A stretch of DNA of 64,000 nt, taken from NCBI RefSeq assembly GCF_026965555.1, contig NZ_CP114040.1, positions 4,030,001 to 4,094,000 on the forward strand, in the 5' to 3' direction. Shown in pieces: positions 1 to 8,157 of the stretch (positions are counted from its first letter, which is position 1; every line of letters begins with the position of its first letter). The position numbers and the translations under genes were made by a program. Below the pieces are notes generated by a model. That model worked only from the letters and a program-made list of their open reading frames with translations. It had not been told where the DNA came from and ran no database searches. The stretch is from Nannocystis punicea. GTDB lineage: Bacteria > Myxococcota_A > Polyangia > Nannocystales > Nannocystaceae.

Positions 1-490
1 CGGCGGTGGCGGCCAGGCGAGCGTAGAGCTCGGCGATGGCGGCGACGTGCGGCGCCTCGGCCTCGCCGTCGAGGGTGCCGAGCCGCGCGGTGCCCTTGAA
101 CATCATGTGCTCGAGGTAGTGCGCGAGGCCGGTCGAGTGCGGCGGGTCGTGGCGGCTGCCGGCGCGGAAGGCGATCCACGCGGTGACCCGCGGTGCGGCG
201 CGGTCGGTGCTGATGTAGACGGTGAGGCCGTTGCTCAGGCGGTGGATGGTGACGCCGAGCGGGTCGTCCGCCAGCGGCGTGGGCAGCAGCTCGGGCAGCC
301 CGGAGCCGGCGAGGATCGCGGCGCGCTCCGGGTCGACGGCAGGGGCGGGCGCGGGCGCGGGGGCGGGGACGGGCGCGGGAGGTGTCTGTTCGAGCATGTT
401 CGAAGGGGCAGGTGCGGCACGAGGCGGCGGGGCGGTCGACGCGTTGCAGGCGAGGAGGCAGAGGGCCAGGCTTGCGAGGCGCGTGCTCAT
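1..490 (-). CDS. M16-family zinc peptidase lipoprotein, N-terminal part
   Basis: The gene runs off the left edge, so only about the first 163 residues are present. The start ATG at 490 overlaps the TGA of the upstream frame as ATGA. The N-terminus is a lipoprotein signal ending in LLAC near residue 15, then a Pro/Ala-rich linker. From about residue 85 the sequence matches the start of an M16 (insulinase/pitrilysin) domain: a VTIHRLSNGL-type opening, FRAGSRHDP, then HYLEHMMFKGT, which holds the inverted zinc motif HxxEH. Family members are periplasmic or membrane-anchored zinc endopeptidases, often working as M16 pairs. The reading frame stays open upstream of 490 to 952, but the signal peptide and ATGA overlap favour the start given. 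A box array lies in the linker at 394-413. Confidence 0.85.
   Translation of the reverse strand, partial: MSTRLASLALCLLACNASTAPPPRAAPAPSNMLEQTPPAPVPAPAPAPAPAVDPERAAILAGSGLPELLPTPLADDPLGVTIHRLSNGLTVYISTDRAAPRVTAWIAFRAGSRHDPPHSTGLAHYLEHMMFKGTARLGTLDGEAEAPHVAAIAELYARLAATA
394..413. repeat. Box array, 2 boxes (possibly 3)
   Basis: Boxes gcatgt (394) and gcaggt (408) with spacer tcgaaggg; a weaker aggtgt sits 14 nt before at 380. Translated in the linker behind the M16 lipoprotein signal. Confidence 0.6.
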
Positions 491-1040
491 GCGGCGGGTG
501 CAGTGTGCGTCAGTGGCCGCGGGCGCGCCAGACGAAGGCAGTTGCGCGCGAGGGCGGCCCGGAGGCGGTTCGCCGAGGACCGCGCGCGGGCGGCGAGGGC
601 GGCGCGGCTGCGATCCTCGCGCGGATGAAAGGTGAGCCGGCGCGGCTTCCTCCCCGTGGGTGCGCGGCGCGAGCTCGAGGGCTCCGCGCCGGCGCAGGTG
701 GTCGCGGTGGCGTTCGCCGGCGATCGAGCGCGCGGGCCCGCGGGGCTGCAGGAGGCGCGAGGGATCGCGGCAGGCGAGGAAGACCTGGCCGACGGCGGCG
801 AGGCAGGCGGCGCGCTGCGGCCCGGACAGGCCGGCGGGGAGCTCGTCGGCGAGTGTCGCGGGGTTGCAGGCGAGAGAGAAAAAGAGGCCGGCGAGGCGCT
901 CCTCGCCGTGAGTCAGGTCGTCGGGCGCGACGACGCGGCCGTCGCGGCGCATGCCTGTGAAGGTGCACGTCGAACAGGAGGCCGCCGACGCCGAACTCCA
1001 GGTCGTGGAAGTCAGCGGCGGGGGTGACGTCGCGGGGCAT
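487..1040 (-). pseudogene. Small unrecognised gene whose coding frame appears to shift twice
   Basis: Between sppA and the M16 gene the minus strand keeps coding-like codon use, but in three successive frames. From ATG 1040 the frame reads MPRDVTPAADFHDLEFGVGG. After the region around 950-985 the good frame is one base over, reading GMRRDGRVVAPDDL then LAGLFFSLACNPATLADELP. Beyond about 650-680 the third frame, ending RLTFHPREDRSRAALAARA, runs to a TGA at 487-489 that overlaps the M16 start. Read together this would be one protein of about 180 residues with an Arg/Ala-rich C-terminus. Two frameshifts, real or from sequencing, are the simplest explanation; two or three tiny genes are the alternative. 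The first shift sits at an inverted repeat CCTGT...ACAGG at 954-978. No family was recognised. Confidence 0.4.
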
Positions 1041-1046
1041 CGAACG

Positions 1047-3665
1047 TCACTCGATCGTGTGCACGACCGGCATGAGGGCGCTCGGTTGATCTTGCGGGAG
1101 GAACAGCAGGCCCAGCGGGAGGCGGGCGAGCGCGGTGGTGAGGACGAGCGGGAGCGGGGGCTCGGCGTCGCGGCGGGCCTGGATCCGCCCGCGCAGGCCC
1201 TTGTCGCCGCGGTCGGGACCGAGCAGGTCGAGGACGAGGTCGACGAGGCTCTTGCGCGCGGGCAGGACGCGCAGCTGGAGGTCGCGGCGGTCGCCGACGC
1301 CGCTGCGCTTGCGCACGAGGGCGACGGCCTCGCGCAGGCCGCCGAAGGCGTCGACGAGGCCGAGCTCCTTGGCGTCGGTGCCGGAGTACACGTGGCCGCG
1401 GCCGAGCTCGTTCACCTGCTCGACGGTCTTGCCGCGCGCGTCGCCGACGCGCTTGAGGAAGAGGTCGTAGACGCGGCGGATCGAGGCGTCCATGCGGGCG
1501 CGCTCGTCGGCGCTGAAGGGGCGGTAGAAGCCGGTGATGTCGGCGTTCTTGCCGCGCTTGAAGGTGTGGGTGGCGACGCCGAGCTTGGCCAAGAGGCCGC
1601 TGACGTCGAAGTGCAGGCTGACGACGCCGATCGAGCCGGTGAGGGTGGTGGGCTGGGCGAACACGTGGTCGGTGCCGGCGGCGACGTAGTAACCACCGCT
1701 GGCGGCGACGTCGCCCATCGACACGACGATCGGCGGGCTCTTGCGCGGGTTCTTCTGCCAGGCCTCGTGCGTGCGCGAGACCTCGCGCCAGATCAGGTCG
1801 GAGGCGAGGGCGCTGCCGCCGGGGCTGTTGACGCGCAGGACGACGCCCTGACACGCGGGGTCGTTCCGCACGGCCCGCAGCTGGGCGACGATGGTGTCGG
1901 CGCCGGTGAACTGGGTGCCGAGCAGGGGGATCGTGCGGCTCTCGCCGTCGATGATAGTGCCCTCGACGAGCACGACGGCGACGTAAGGGGCGCTCGACCA
2001 GGTCCTCGGGTCAGGGGCGGTGTCGTCGAACTGGGCGAACTTGACGCGCGCGCCGACGGCGGTCCCGATCTTCTCGACGACCTGGTCGCGGTAGACGACT
2101 GCGTCGACGAGGCCGAGCTCCTCGGCCCGCGCCGGCCCGTAAGGGGCGTCGTCGACGAGGTCGCGGACCTGGGCGAGGCTGAGGCGGCGGGCCTGGGCGA
2201 TGTCGTGGACGATCTGGGCGAAGGTGTCGTCGAGGATCGCCTCGCGCTGCTCGCGATCCTTGTCGGACGGACCTGTCCGCGAGAACATCTCGTGCGCGGA
2301 CTTGTACTCGTCGATGTGGAGGGCCTCGACCTGGACGCCGAGCTTGTCGAGGAGGCCGCGCAGGTAGAAGCTGGTCGACTTCAGGCCGAAGGTGGCGAGC
2401 TCGCCGGCGGGGTTGAGGAAGACCTGCTCGGCGGCGCTGGCGAGGTAGTAGTCCTTGAGCTTGGTGTCCTCGAGGTAGGCGAAGACGTGGCCGCCGGCGT
2501 CGCGGATCCGCACGAGCGCGCTGCGGACCTCCTGCAGGCTGGCCCAGCCGAGGCCGGTGCTGCGCGCGTCGACGAGGAGGATGGTGCGCTTGCCGGCTTT
2601 CTCGGCCCGCTCGAGCCGCTGCAAGAGGCCGAGGAGCTGGCGCTCGCCCTTGATCGCGGAGAGGTCGACGCGCTCGACGTCGACGAGCCGCGGCCAGAAC
2701 ACCCGACCCTGGCGGGCGGTCGAGAAGCGGGCGGCGAGGCCGTAGCCGTCGAGGCCCTCGCCGAGGCCGGCGTGCACGCCGCCGCTGGCCTTGACGAAGT
2801 CCCAGGCGACCGCGAGCTGGACCGAACCGCGCACTGCCTTGTCGGCGCGCACGAAGTTGTAGGTCGAAGGATCGAGGGCGTGGACGCGGACCTGCTCGAC
2901 CTCGGCGGCCAGCTCGAGGCCCTTCCAGCGCACGGCGATCCGGCCGCGCGGCATGGCGCCGAGGTTGTCCCACTGGCTGACCCGAAGGCCAGGTGCGTCG
3001 GCGCGGAAGCGGCCGCGCACGCCGCCCGCGAGCTCGAGGGTGCGGTTGCCGAGCGGCCGCACGGCGAGCTCGCCGATCAGCGAGAGCTCGCTGGCGAGGT
3101 CGCCGTAGGCCTGAAGATCGGCCGGGCCGAAGCGGGCGACTGCGCCGACCGAGGCGTAGTTGCGGAGCCGGAACAGGAGGCCGACGTCGAGGTCGGGGGC
3201 GCGCAAGAGGCCGCCGGCGCGCAGCCAGTGGACGCCGAGGCCGAACGCGGCGACCTTGCCGTCGCCGCCGGAGAGGGCCCACGAGATCTTGGTGACGTCG
3301 GGGTTGCGCGCGGCGAACGGATCCGGGAAGCCGCCGCCGAAGCCCGGCCGCAGCGCCTGCACGCCGATGCCGGTGGCGAGGCCGAAGCCGAGGTTGAAGC
3401 TCATGAAGCCGCCGAGGCCGCCGCCGCGGGTGAACGGGCTGACCGCGCGGTAGCCCATGACCACGAGGTCGAGGCCCCGCACCGCCGAGAGCAGCGCAGG
3501 GTTGAGCTCGACGCTGCTGGCGTCGCCCTCGCCCGAGTAGTCCTTGATCGGCCGATCGACGCCGTCGGAGGCGGCGCGGTCGAGGGCGCGCGGCTCCTGG
3601 GCGCGAGCTGTCCCGAAGGACAGGATGAGACCGAGGCTGCCGACGAGGGCGGCGCGGCGCTTCAC
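1047..3665 (-). CDS. sppA: Signal peptide peptidase SppA with N-terminal beta-barrel-like region
   Basis: Membrane serine protease (S49) that degrades cleaved signal peptides; 872 residues. GTG start at 3665 overlaps the TGA of the GroES-like gene. Residues 1-22 form a signal peptide ending ARAQ. Residues about 30-330 are an unusual region of alternating Gly/aromatic strands (FNLGFGLATGIGVQAL, VGLLFRLRNYASVGAVARFG) resembling an outer-membrane barrel. Two SppA repeats follow: the first carries the general-base Lys near 455 in DEYKSAHEMF, the second the nucleophile Ser near 618 in RVNSPGGSALAS, plus MGDVAASGGYYVAAG. The catalytic pair agrees with the E. coli 67K type, which has no such barrel-like extension. 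Two box arrays fall inside: one in the signal peptide, one just after the catalytic Lys. Confidence 0.92.
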   Translation of the reverse strand: MKRRAALVGSLGLILSFGTARAQEPRALDRAASDGVDRPIKDYSGEGDASSVELNPALLSAVRGLDLVVMGYRAVSPFTRGGGLGGFMSFNLGFGLATGIGVQALRPGFGGGFPDPFAARNPDVTKISWALSGGDGKVAAFGLGVHWLRAGGLLRAPDLDVGLLFRLRNYASVGAVARFGPADLQAYGDLASELSLIGELAVRPLGNRTLELAGGVRGRFRADAPGLRVSQWDNLGAMPRGRIAVRWKGLELAAEVEQVRVHALDPSTYNFVRADKAVRGSVQLAVAWDFVKASGGVHAGLGEGLDGYGLAARFSTARQGRVFWPRLVDVERVDLSAIKGERQLLGLLQRLERAEKAGKRTILLVDARSTGLGWASLQEVRSALVRIRDAGGHVFAYLEDTKLKDYYLASAAEQVFLNPAGELATFGLKSTSFYLRGLLDKLGVQVEALHIDEYKSAHEMFSRTGPSDKDREQREAILDDTFAQIVHDIAQARRLSLAQVRDLVDDAPYGPARAEELGLVDAVVYRDQVVEKIGTAVGARVKFAQFDDTAPDPRTWSSAPYVAVVLVEGTIIDGESRTIPLLGTQFTGADTIVAQLRAVRNDPACQGVVLRVNSPGGSALASDLIWREVSRTHEAWQKNPRKSPPIVVSMGDVAASGGYYVAAGTDHVFAQPTTLTGSIGVVSLHFDVSGLLAKLGVATHTFKRGKNADITGFYRPFSADERARMDASIRRVYDLFLKRVGDARGKTVEQVNELGRGHVYSGTDAKELGLVDAFGGLREAVALVRKRSGVGDRRDLQLRVLPARKSLVDLVLDLLGPDRGDKGLRGRIQARRDAEPPLPLVLTTALARLPLGLLFLPQDQPSALMPVVHTIE
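2271..2290. repeat. Box array, 2 boxes, inside sppA
   Basis: Boxes acctgt (2271) and acatct (2285), spacer ccgcgaga. It encodes part of MFSRTGPS, immediately after the SppA catalytic Lys. Confidence 0.7.
3606..3625. repeat. Box array, 2 boxes, in sppA signal peptide
   Basis: Boxes agctgt (3606) and acagga (3620), spacer cccgaagg. Encodes the hydrophobic core and end of the SppA signal peptide. Confidence 0.75.
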
Positions 3666-4087
3666 TGCAGGTGATCCTCGGAGATGATGTCGACGATGGC
3701 GAGGACGTGGCGCACGCCGAGGATCCGCAGGCTGTCGTCCCACGGGACGGTGATGCCCTGATCCTTGGCGAACAGGACCTGGGCGCCGACGGGGATCCCG
3801 CTGACGTTCTCGCCGAGGTCGGCCTTGGGCTCGTCGTCGTCGTCGTCGTCGCCGTCGACCACGAAGCCGGGCTTGGGCATGGTCCGCGCGACCTCGACGA
3901 CCTCGGCGAGCAGGGCCTCGCTGTGGCTGTCCTTCGCGCCGGCCGGGAGGAACAGCCCGGATTCGCTGCGATCGGGGCTCTTGATCACGCGCACGAGGAC
4001 GCGCGGGCCGAGCGGTTGGATGTGCCGCGAGACCCGGCCCGGCGGGGCGCGGTCGTCGTCGGCGGGCGGCTTGCTGCGAGAGGGCAT
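3662..4087 (-). CDS. GroES-like (Cpn10-fold) protein
   Basis: 141 residues; recognisable Cpn10 fold: IQPLGPRVLVRVIKSPDRSE near residue 24, then SGLFLPAGAKDS, AEVVEVA, GIPVGAQVLFAKDQG and a C-terminal HVLAIVDI strand. GroES heptamers cap GroEL. Here the usual mobile loop sequence is changed and a DDDDDDDE run, coded by a cgt/tcg microsatellite around 3829-3855, is inserted between strands. Typical GroES is about 96 residues. No groEL is adjacent; it is translationally coupled to sppA through a GTGA overlap. A divergent co-chaperone is likely, but chaperonin partnership is inferred only from the fold. Confidence 0.8.
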   Translation of the reverse strand: MPSRSKPPADDDRAPPGRVSRHIQPLGPRVLVRVIKSPDRSESGLFLPAGAKDSHSEALLAEVVEVARTMPKPGFVVDGDDDDDDEPKADLGENVSGIPVGAQVLFAKDQGITVPWDDSLRILGVRHVLAIVDIISEDHLQ

Positions 4088-4155
4088 CGGCCCGGGACTT
4101 TAGCCGAGACGGCCGCGACAGTGCACGGGCCGCTGCCGGCGGCGCGCGTGCGCGT

Positions 4156-6507
4156 TCAGGCGAGGCCGATCCGGCGGCGCACGAGGACCTCGCCGCCGAG
4201 GCAGACCACGAGCAAGACCATGGCGATGCCGCCGCTCCACACCGGAATGTCGCGCCGGCTGTCGACGCGCTCGCGATCCTGGCGATCGGGGGCGAGCGGC
4301 GGCGAGGCGGGCAAGTCACCGCCGGCTGCGCGCAAGAAGCGGCCGCCGGTGGCCTCGGCGAGCCGCTGGAGCCGCTCGTCGCCGGGGCCGCTGGCGAGGC
4401 GGGTGAGCTCGCGGCCGGCCGCCTGGACGAGGAAGACGCGGCGCGCCTGCTGCGGGGCGGCGGCCGCTTCGTCGCCGCCGGCGCGCTGGGCCACGGCCTC
4501 GTAGGCGCCGACCGAGAGGCCGCCGCCGAGGGTCTCGCTGGCCCGCCCGAGGGCGTCGGTGGTCCATGTCCCCTGGGACAGGATGGTGACGGGGGCGTTG
4601 GGGTCGGCGCCGGGGTCGTCGGCGGCCCGCCCGAGTGGTTGCACGCGCCAGGCGACCTCGACGCCGGCCTCGGGGGCGTACGAGGGCGAGAGGGCGGCGG
4701 CCCGCAGCGTGATCGGGGCGCCCAGGAGGTAGGTGGGCCGGTCGGTCTCGAGCGTGAGGCGGTCGGCGGCGCTGTCGCGGAGCAGCCAGCGGATCGCGCC
4801 GAGCCACAGGAGATCGTAAGGACGGGCGCCGTCGACGATCGGGAGGTCGGCGTGGAAGCCGAGCCGCCAGCTGGCGCCGGTGCTGAGGACGAGGACGCGG
4901 CCGCGGCCGGGCTCGGCGATGGTGAGCAGCGGGCCGCCCGCGGGGTGACGCAGCAGGACGGCGCTGCCGATCTCGGCCTCGTGGCGGGCCAGCTTGGCCG
5001 GGTTGTAGCTGTCGAGCGGCGGCAGGGCTGACCAATCGGACAGGCCGCTGTGATCGATCCACGCGGTGATCGGGTGGCGGCGACCGGCGTCGGTGACCCC
5101 GGGGCGGAACGGCTCGGTGTCGAGGCCGGTGGGCACGCGCAGGTCGACCGGGACGACCGCCGAGAGCGCGGGCGCCGGGTAGTCGCCGGTGGCGAGGCCC
5201 ATGTCGCCGCCGATCATCACCAGCGCGCCGCCCTCCTCGACGTAGCGGCCGATGTCGGGCAAGTAGCGGCCGACCTGGTGGTTGAGGGCGTCGAAGTTGT
5301 GGAGGATGACGAGGTCGAAGCTGCCGAGCTGCTCCTTGAACAGCTCGTCGGTGGGGAAGGCGATCAGCGACAGCGGGGCGAACGGGTCCTCGCGGTCGGC
5401 GTCGTCGGCCCCGCGCAAGATGTAGTAGCTGAGCAGCTCGACGTTGGGGTCGCGGCCGAGGAGGGTGCGGAGGGCCCGGACGTCCCAGTCGGGCCGGCCG
5501 GCGACGTGCAGGGCGCGGACCTTGTCGCGCAGGACCTTGACGACGAAGGCGCGGCGGTTGTTGTGCGGGCTGGCCTCGCCCTCGACCGGGCGCACCTCGA
5601 TCTCGTAGACGAACTGGCCGACGCGGTCGGGCGCGACCTCGAAGCGGACGGTGGTCTCGCCGCCGGCGGGGGCGACGAACGGCTCGGTGGCGACGACCTG
5701 GCCGTCGCGGCGCAGGACGACCTCGGTCTTGACGCCCTCGAGGCCGTGGGCCTCGATGTCGGCCGAGAACTCGACGACGTTCTCGACGAAGGCGAACTCG
5801 CCGGCGCGCAGCTCGGTGAGCGCGAGGTCGACGAGGTGCGGGGCGCCGGCGGCGACGGTGGTGACGGGGACGCCGAGCTCGCGGGCGGCGAGGACCAGCG
5901 GATCGTCGGCGCCGCGGTCGGCGCGGTCGAACAGGCCGTCGGAGACGACGACGACGCCGGCGAGCGGGCGCGGGTCGACGGCGGGGTCGACCGCGGCGAG
6001 CTCGGCGAAGGCGCGCGTGAGGTCGGAGGCGGGGTCGCGGGCGGCGAGGTCGAGCGTGGCCTCGGCCTCGCCGGTGAGCCCCTCGCTGCCCTCGCCGAAG
6101 CGGCGCACCTGCACGGCCAGGCCGGCCTCCTTCCAGGCGGCGCGCGCGGGCTCGGAGCGGCGCCACAGCTCGCGCACGCGGTCGATCCGTCGCATGGCCT
6201 TTTGGCCAGCCGATTCCGAGTCGGCGACGCCCATGCTGGCGCTGTCGTCGACGAGCACGACCAGGCGCGGACCGGCGGCGCTGGTGGTCTCGAAGCTGAG
6301 CGAGAGCTCGAGCGCGACCGCCAGCAGGGCCAGGGCGCCGGCGCAGCGCAGGGCGAACAGGCCGGCGCGCAGGCGCGGGCTGACCCCGGGGACAGGTTTG
6401 CGGTAGGCCCGCGCGGCCTCGACGATCGCCAGGACGACGGCGGCGAGCACCAGCAGGAGGCCGAAGGGGCCGGGGACGTGGCCCGCGGTGATGCGCCAGC
6501 GCTCCAT
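4156..6507 (-). CDS. Membrane protein with VWA domain and glutamine-amidotransferase-like region
   Basis: 783 residues. Two N-terminal membrane helices (near 15-32 and 52-70) precede a von Willebrand A domain with the metal-binding DDSAS motif (LVVLVDDSASMG, about residue 88) and VVVVSDGLFD. The middle holds a CARF-like strand (VELRPVEGE) and a region with AGRPDWDVRALRTLL and GGALVMIGGDMG, as in the large BatA-like membrane proteins that carry a GATase1-like fold. A C-terminal helix (VWSGGIAMVLLVVCLGG) anchors the end. Such genes usually sit with DUF4159 and MoxR genes in envelope clusters; here the DUF4159 gene ends 4 nt upstream of the ATG at 6507. I chose ATG 6507 because the longer upstream frame only shadows that gene. 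Exact substrate unknown. Confidence 0.8.
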   Translation of the reverse strand: MERWRITAGHVPGPFGLLLVLAAVVLAIVEAARAYRKPVPGVSPRLRAGLFALRCAGALALLAVALELSLSFETTSAAGPRLVVLVDDSASMGVADSESAGQKAMRRIDRVRELWRRSEPARAAWKEAGLAVQVRRFGEGSEGLTGEAEATLDLAARDPASDLTRAFAELAAVDPAVDPRPLAGVVVVSDGLFDRADRGADDPLVLAARELGVPVTTVAAGAPHLVDLALTELRAGEFAFVENVVEFSADIEAHGLEGVKTEVVLRRDGQVVATEPFVAPAGGETTVRFEVAPDRVGQFVYEIEVRPVEGEASPHNNRRAFVVKVLRDKVRALHVAGRPDWDVRALRTLLGRDPNVELLSYYILRGADDADREDPFAPLSLIAFPTDELFKEQLGSFDLVILHNFDALNHQVGRYLPDIGRYVEEGGALVMIGGDMGLATGDYPAPALSAVVPVDLRVPTGLDTEPFRPGVTDAGRRHPITAWIDHSGLSDWSALPPLDSYNPAKLARHEAEIGSAVLLRHPAGGPLLTIAEPGRGRVLVLSTGASWRLGFHADLPIVDGARPYDLLWLGAIRWLLRDSAADRLTLETDRPTYLLGAPITLRAAALSPSYAPEAGVEVAWRVQPLGRAADDPGADPNAPVTILSQGTWTTDALGRASETLGGGLSVGAYEAVAQRAGGDEAAAAPQQARRVFLVQAAGRELTRLASGPGDERLQRLAEATGGRFLRAAGGDLPASPPLAPDRQDRERVDSRRDIPVWSGGIAMVLLVVCLGGEVLVRRRIGLA
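4564..4583. repeat. Box array, 2 boxes, in VWA gene
   Basis: Boxes ccatgt (4564) and acagga (4578), spacer cccctggg. Confidence 0.7.
6192..6211. repeat. Box array, 2 boxes, variant, in VWA gene
   Basis: Boxes gcatgg (6192) and ccagcc (6206) with spacer ccttttgg; the CC/GG spacer ends and 14-nt step are kept although the boxes are degenerate. Confidence 0.5.
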
Positions 6508-6511
6508 GGTC

Positions 6512-7318
6512 TCAGCGCCACCGCCGGTTGCGGAGCAGGGTCTCGACGTGGGCGCGGTCGGCCTTGTAATCGGTGCAGGTGGCGTAGAGGAGGATGTTGA
6601 CGGCGAAGCGGAAGGCCCACTCGCGCTGGTCGGCGCCGCCGGGCACGCACGGCCAGGTGAACAGGCCCGACTCGCCGCGGGCCAGCGCGCCGCCGAGGTC
6701 GTTGCGGACCAGCAGGGCCTTGAGCCGGCCCTCCTCGTGGATCCCGAGGACATGGTCGAAGGTGCTGGTGCGACCGAGCGGGGTCTCGACGAGGTAGAAC
6801 GAGCGGTAGAGGACGTGGTCGGCGGCGACGCGGGTGAGCGCGGCGCCCGGCAAGATCCGGCCGAGCAGGGCGGTGACGTCCTTCTCGAAGCCGAGGTCGG
6901 CGCCGCCGTCGGCGGAGTCGAACAGGATCATGCCGCCGAGGTCGAGGAAGCGGCCGAGAGCGGTCTCGGCGGCGGCGCCGAGCGGCGGCAGGCTGCCCTC
7001 GCCGGCGACGTAGAGGAACGGGGTGTCGAACAGCCGGCGCGAGTCGGCGGTGACGACGCTGGGCTCGCGCACCGGCTCGAGGCGGGTGCGCAGGCGCAGC
7101 TCGACGGCGAGCTCGCGCATCGCCCCGGGGCGTGGGTTCCACTTGCCCGGGTACTGCAGCTGCGGCAGGTCGACGGTGAGGACGGCGGTCGGCTCGCGGA
7201 ACTCGTCGCCGACCAGCGGGCCGAACAGGCCGGGCTCCTGGGCGCGCAGGGGGCGGGTCGCGGCCGCCGCGCACAACCCGGCGGCGCCGGCGAGCAGGCT
7301 GCGACGGGTGGGAGGCAT
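6512..7318 (-). CDS. DUF4159-type exported protein
   Basis: 268 residues starting at ATG 7318. The N-terminus TRRSLLAGAAGL followed by a hydrophobic stretch and LRAQ looks like a twin-arginine or Sec signal. The mature part has the DUF4159 pattern: VDLPQLQYPGKWNPRP, VVTADSRRLFDTPFLYVAGEG, GRFLDLGGMILFDSADGG, YRSFYLV and a C-terminal RFAVNILLYATCTDYKADRAHV. DUF4159 proteins co-occur with VWA/BatA membrane proteins, as here, and have a flavodoxin/GATase-like fold, but their role is not established. The next gene starts 4 nt after its stop, so the pair is probably one transcript. Confidence 0.85.
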   Translation of the reverse strand: MPPTRRSLLAGAAGLCAAAATRPLRAQEPGLFGPLVGDEFREPTAVLTVDLPQLQYPGKWNPRPGAMRELAVELRLRTRLEPVREPSVVTADSRRLFDTPFLYVAGEGSLPPLGAAAETALGRFLDLGGMILFDSADGGADLGFEKDVTALLGRILPGAALTRVAADHVLYRSFYLVETPLGRTSTFDHVLGIHEEGRLKALLVRNDLGGALARGESGLFTWPCVPGGADQREWAFRFAVNILLYATCTDYKADRAHVETLLRNRRWR

Positions 7319-7362
7319 GGGTGGCGAGGATAGCACCGCGGCGGTGCGCGGGTCAGGCCGCT

Positions 7363-8043
7363 TCACGGGGTGCCGAAGGTCTGGGTCCAGTAGTAGGTGA
7401 GGTTGCCGGTGCCCTCGTAGAAGCCGACGCCGGTGTGCTGGTACTGCGGGTTCATGAGGTTGGCGCAGTGGCCGTCGCTGTCGAGCCAGCCCTGGACGGT
7501 GGTGGCGGGGTCGTCGGAGCCGGCGGCGATGTTCTCGCCGGCGGCGATCCAGCCGGTGTAACCGGCCTCTTCGATGCGGGCGAACGGATCCTCGCCGTCG
7601 GGGTTGATGTGGTCGAAGAAGCCGCGCTCGGCCATGTCCTGCGAGTGCTTGCGCGCGGCGCAGTGGAGCCGCACGTCCATGGTGAGCGCGGGGGCGGGGC
7701 CGAAGCTGCCCATGGTCCCGCAATCGGCCCCCTCGGCCCGCGCGGCGTTGATCCGCTCGAGCACCTGCTGCTCGCGCTCGATCCACGGGGCCAGCCACTT
7801 CTTGTCGGCGACCGTGTAGCAGTACGGGGTCATCCACGCCGGGTCCTCGGCGGCGCCGCCGGTCGTGTCGTCGCCGGGGCCCTCGGTGGGGTCGGCGGTC
7901 GGATCGGTGGTGGGATCCGCGGTGGGATCCGTGGCGCCTTGTTCGGTCGCGGCGCCGCCGTCGTCGCTGCAAGCTGTCCCGAGGAACATGGCTGAACAGA
8001 CTTGCACGAAGAGACAGGTGAGCTGGACGCCGCGGACCGACAT
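7363..8043 (-). CDS. CAP-domain (SCP/PR1-like) lipoprotein
   Basis: 226 residues. A signal peptide with lipobox LGTAC (Cys near 25) is followed by a Thr/Asp/Pro-rich linker with repeated DPTADPT units. The CAP domain spans about 75-225: LERINAARAEGADC, LHCAARKHSQDMAERGFFDHINPDG, AGYTGWIAAGENIAAG, TVQGWLDSDGHCANLMNPQY and HTGVGFYEG. The two His and the Glu of the CAP cavity are present (KHSQDM, GENIA, GHCANL). Bacterial CAP proteins are secreted and of varied or unknown function. The whole signal peptide is coded by a four-box repeat array (7972-8019). A second CAP gene lies just upstream. Confidence 0.9.
   Translation of the reverse strand: MSVRGVQLTCLFVQVCSAMFLGTACSDDGGAATEQGATDPTADPTTDPTADPTEGPGDDTTGGAAEDPAWMTPYCYTVADKKWLAPWIEREQQVLERINAARAEGADCGTMGSFGPAPALTMDVRLHCAARKHSQDMAERGFFDHINPDGEDPFARIEEAGYTGWIAAGENIAAGSDDPATTVQGWLDSDGHCANLMNPQYQHTGVGFYEGTGNLTYYWTQTFGTP
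7972..8019. repeat. Box array, 4 boxes, coding a lipoprotein signal peptide
   Basis: Boxes agctgt (7972), acatgg (7986), acttgc (8000), acaggt (8014), each exactly 14 nt apart. Together they code residues 9-24 of the CAP lipoprotein, i.e. the hydrophobic core of its signal. Confidence 0.85.
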
Positions 8044-8157
8044 GCCGGCAGGGTAGCAGAGGCGCGCGCAGGACGGCCGGGCAACGGCGCGGCGCGGGTC
8101 GCGGAGCGGGCGAGCGCCCGCAGGGGACGCCTCGTCGGCCTCGCGGCCGCCGGGTCG

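Noticed and set aside
490..952. Extension of the M16 gene upstream to ATG 952
   Set aside because: The frame is open, but a signal peptide with lipobox begins at 490 and the upstream frame's stop overlaps there.
951..3674. 907-residue plus-strand open frame over sppA
   Set aside because: Shadow of the minus-strand sppA codons: Ala/Val/Glu/Gly-rich, no domain, no ribosome site.
4087..4319. Longer sppA frame starting at 4319
   Set aside because: It runs through the GroES-like gene in the wrong frame; GTG 3665 with its signal peptide is the sensible start.
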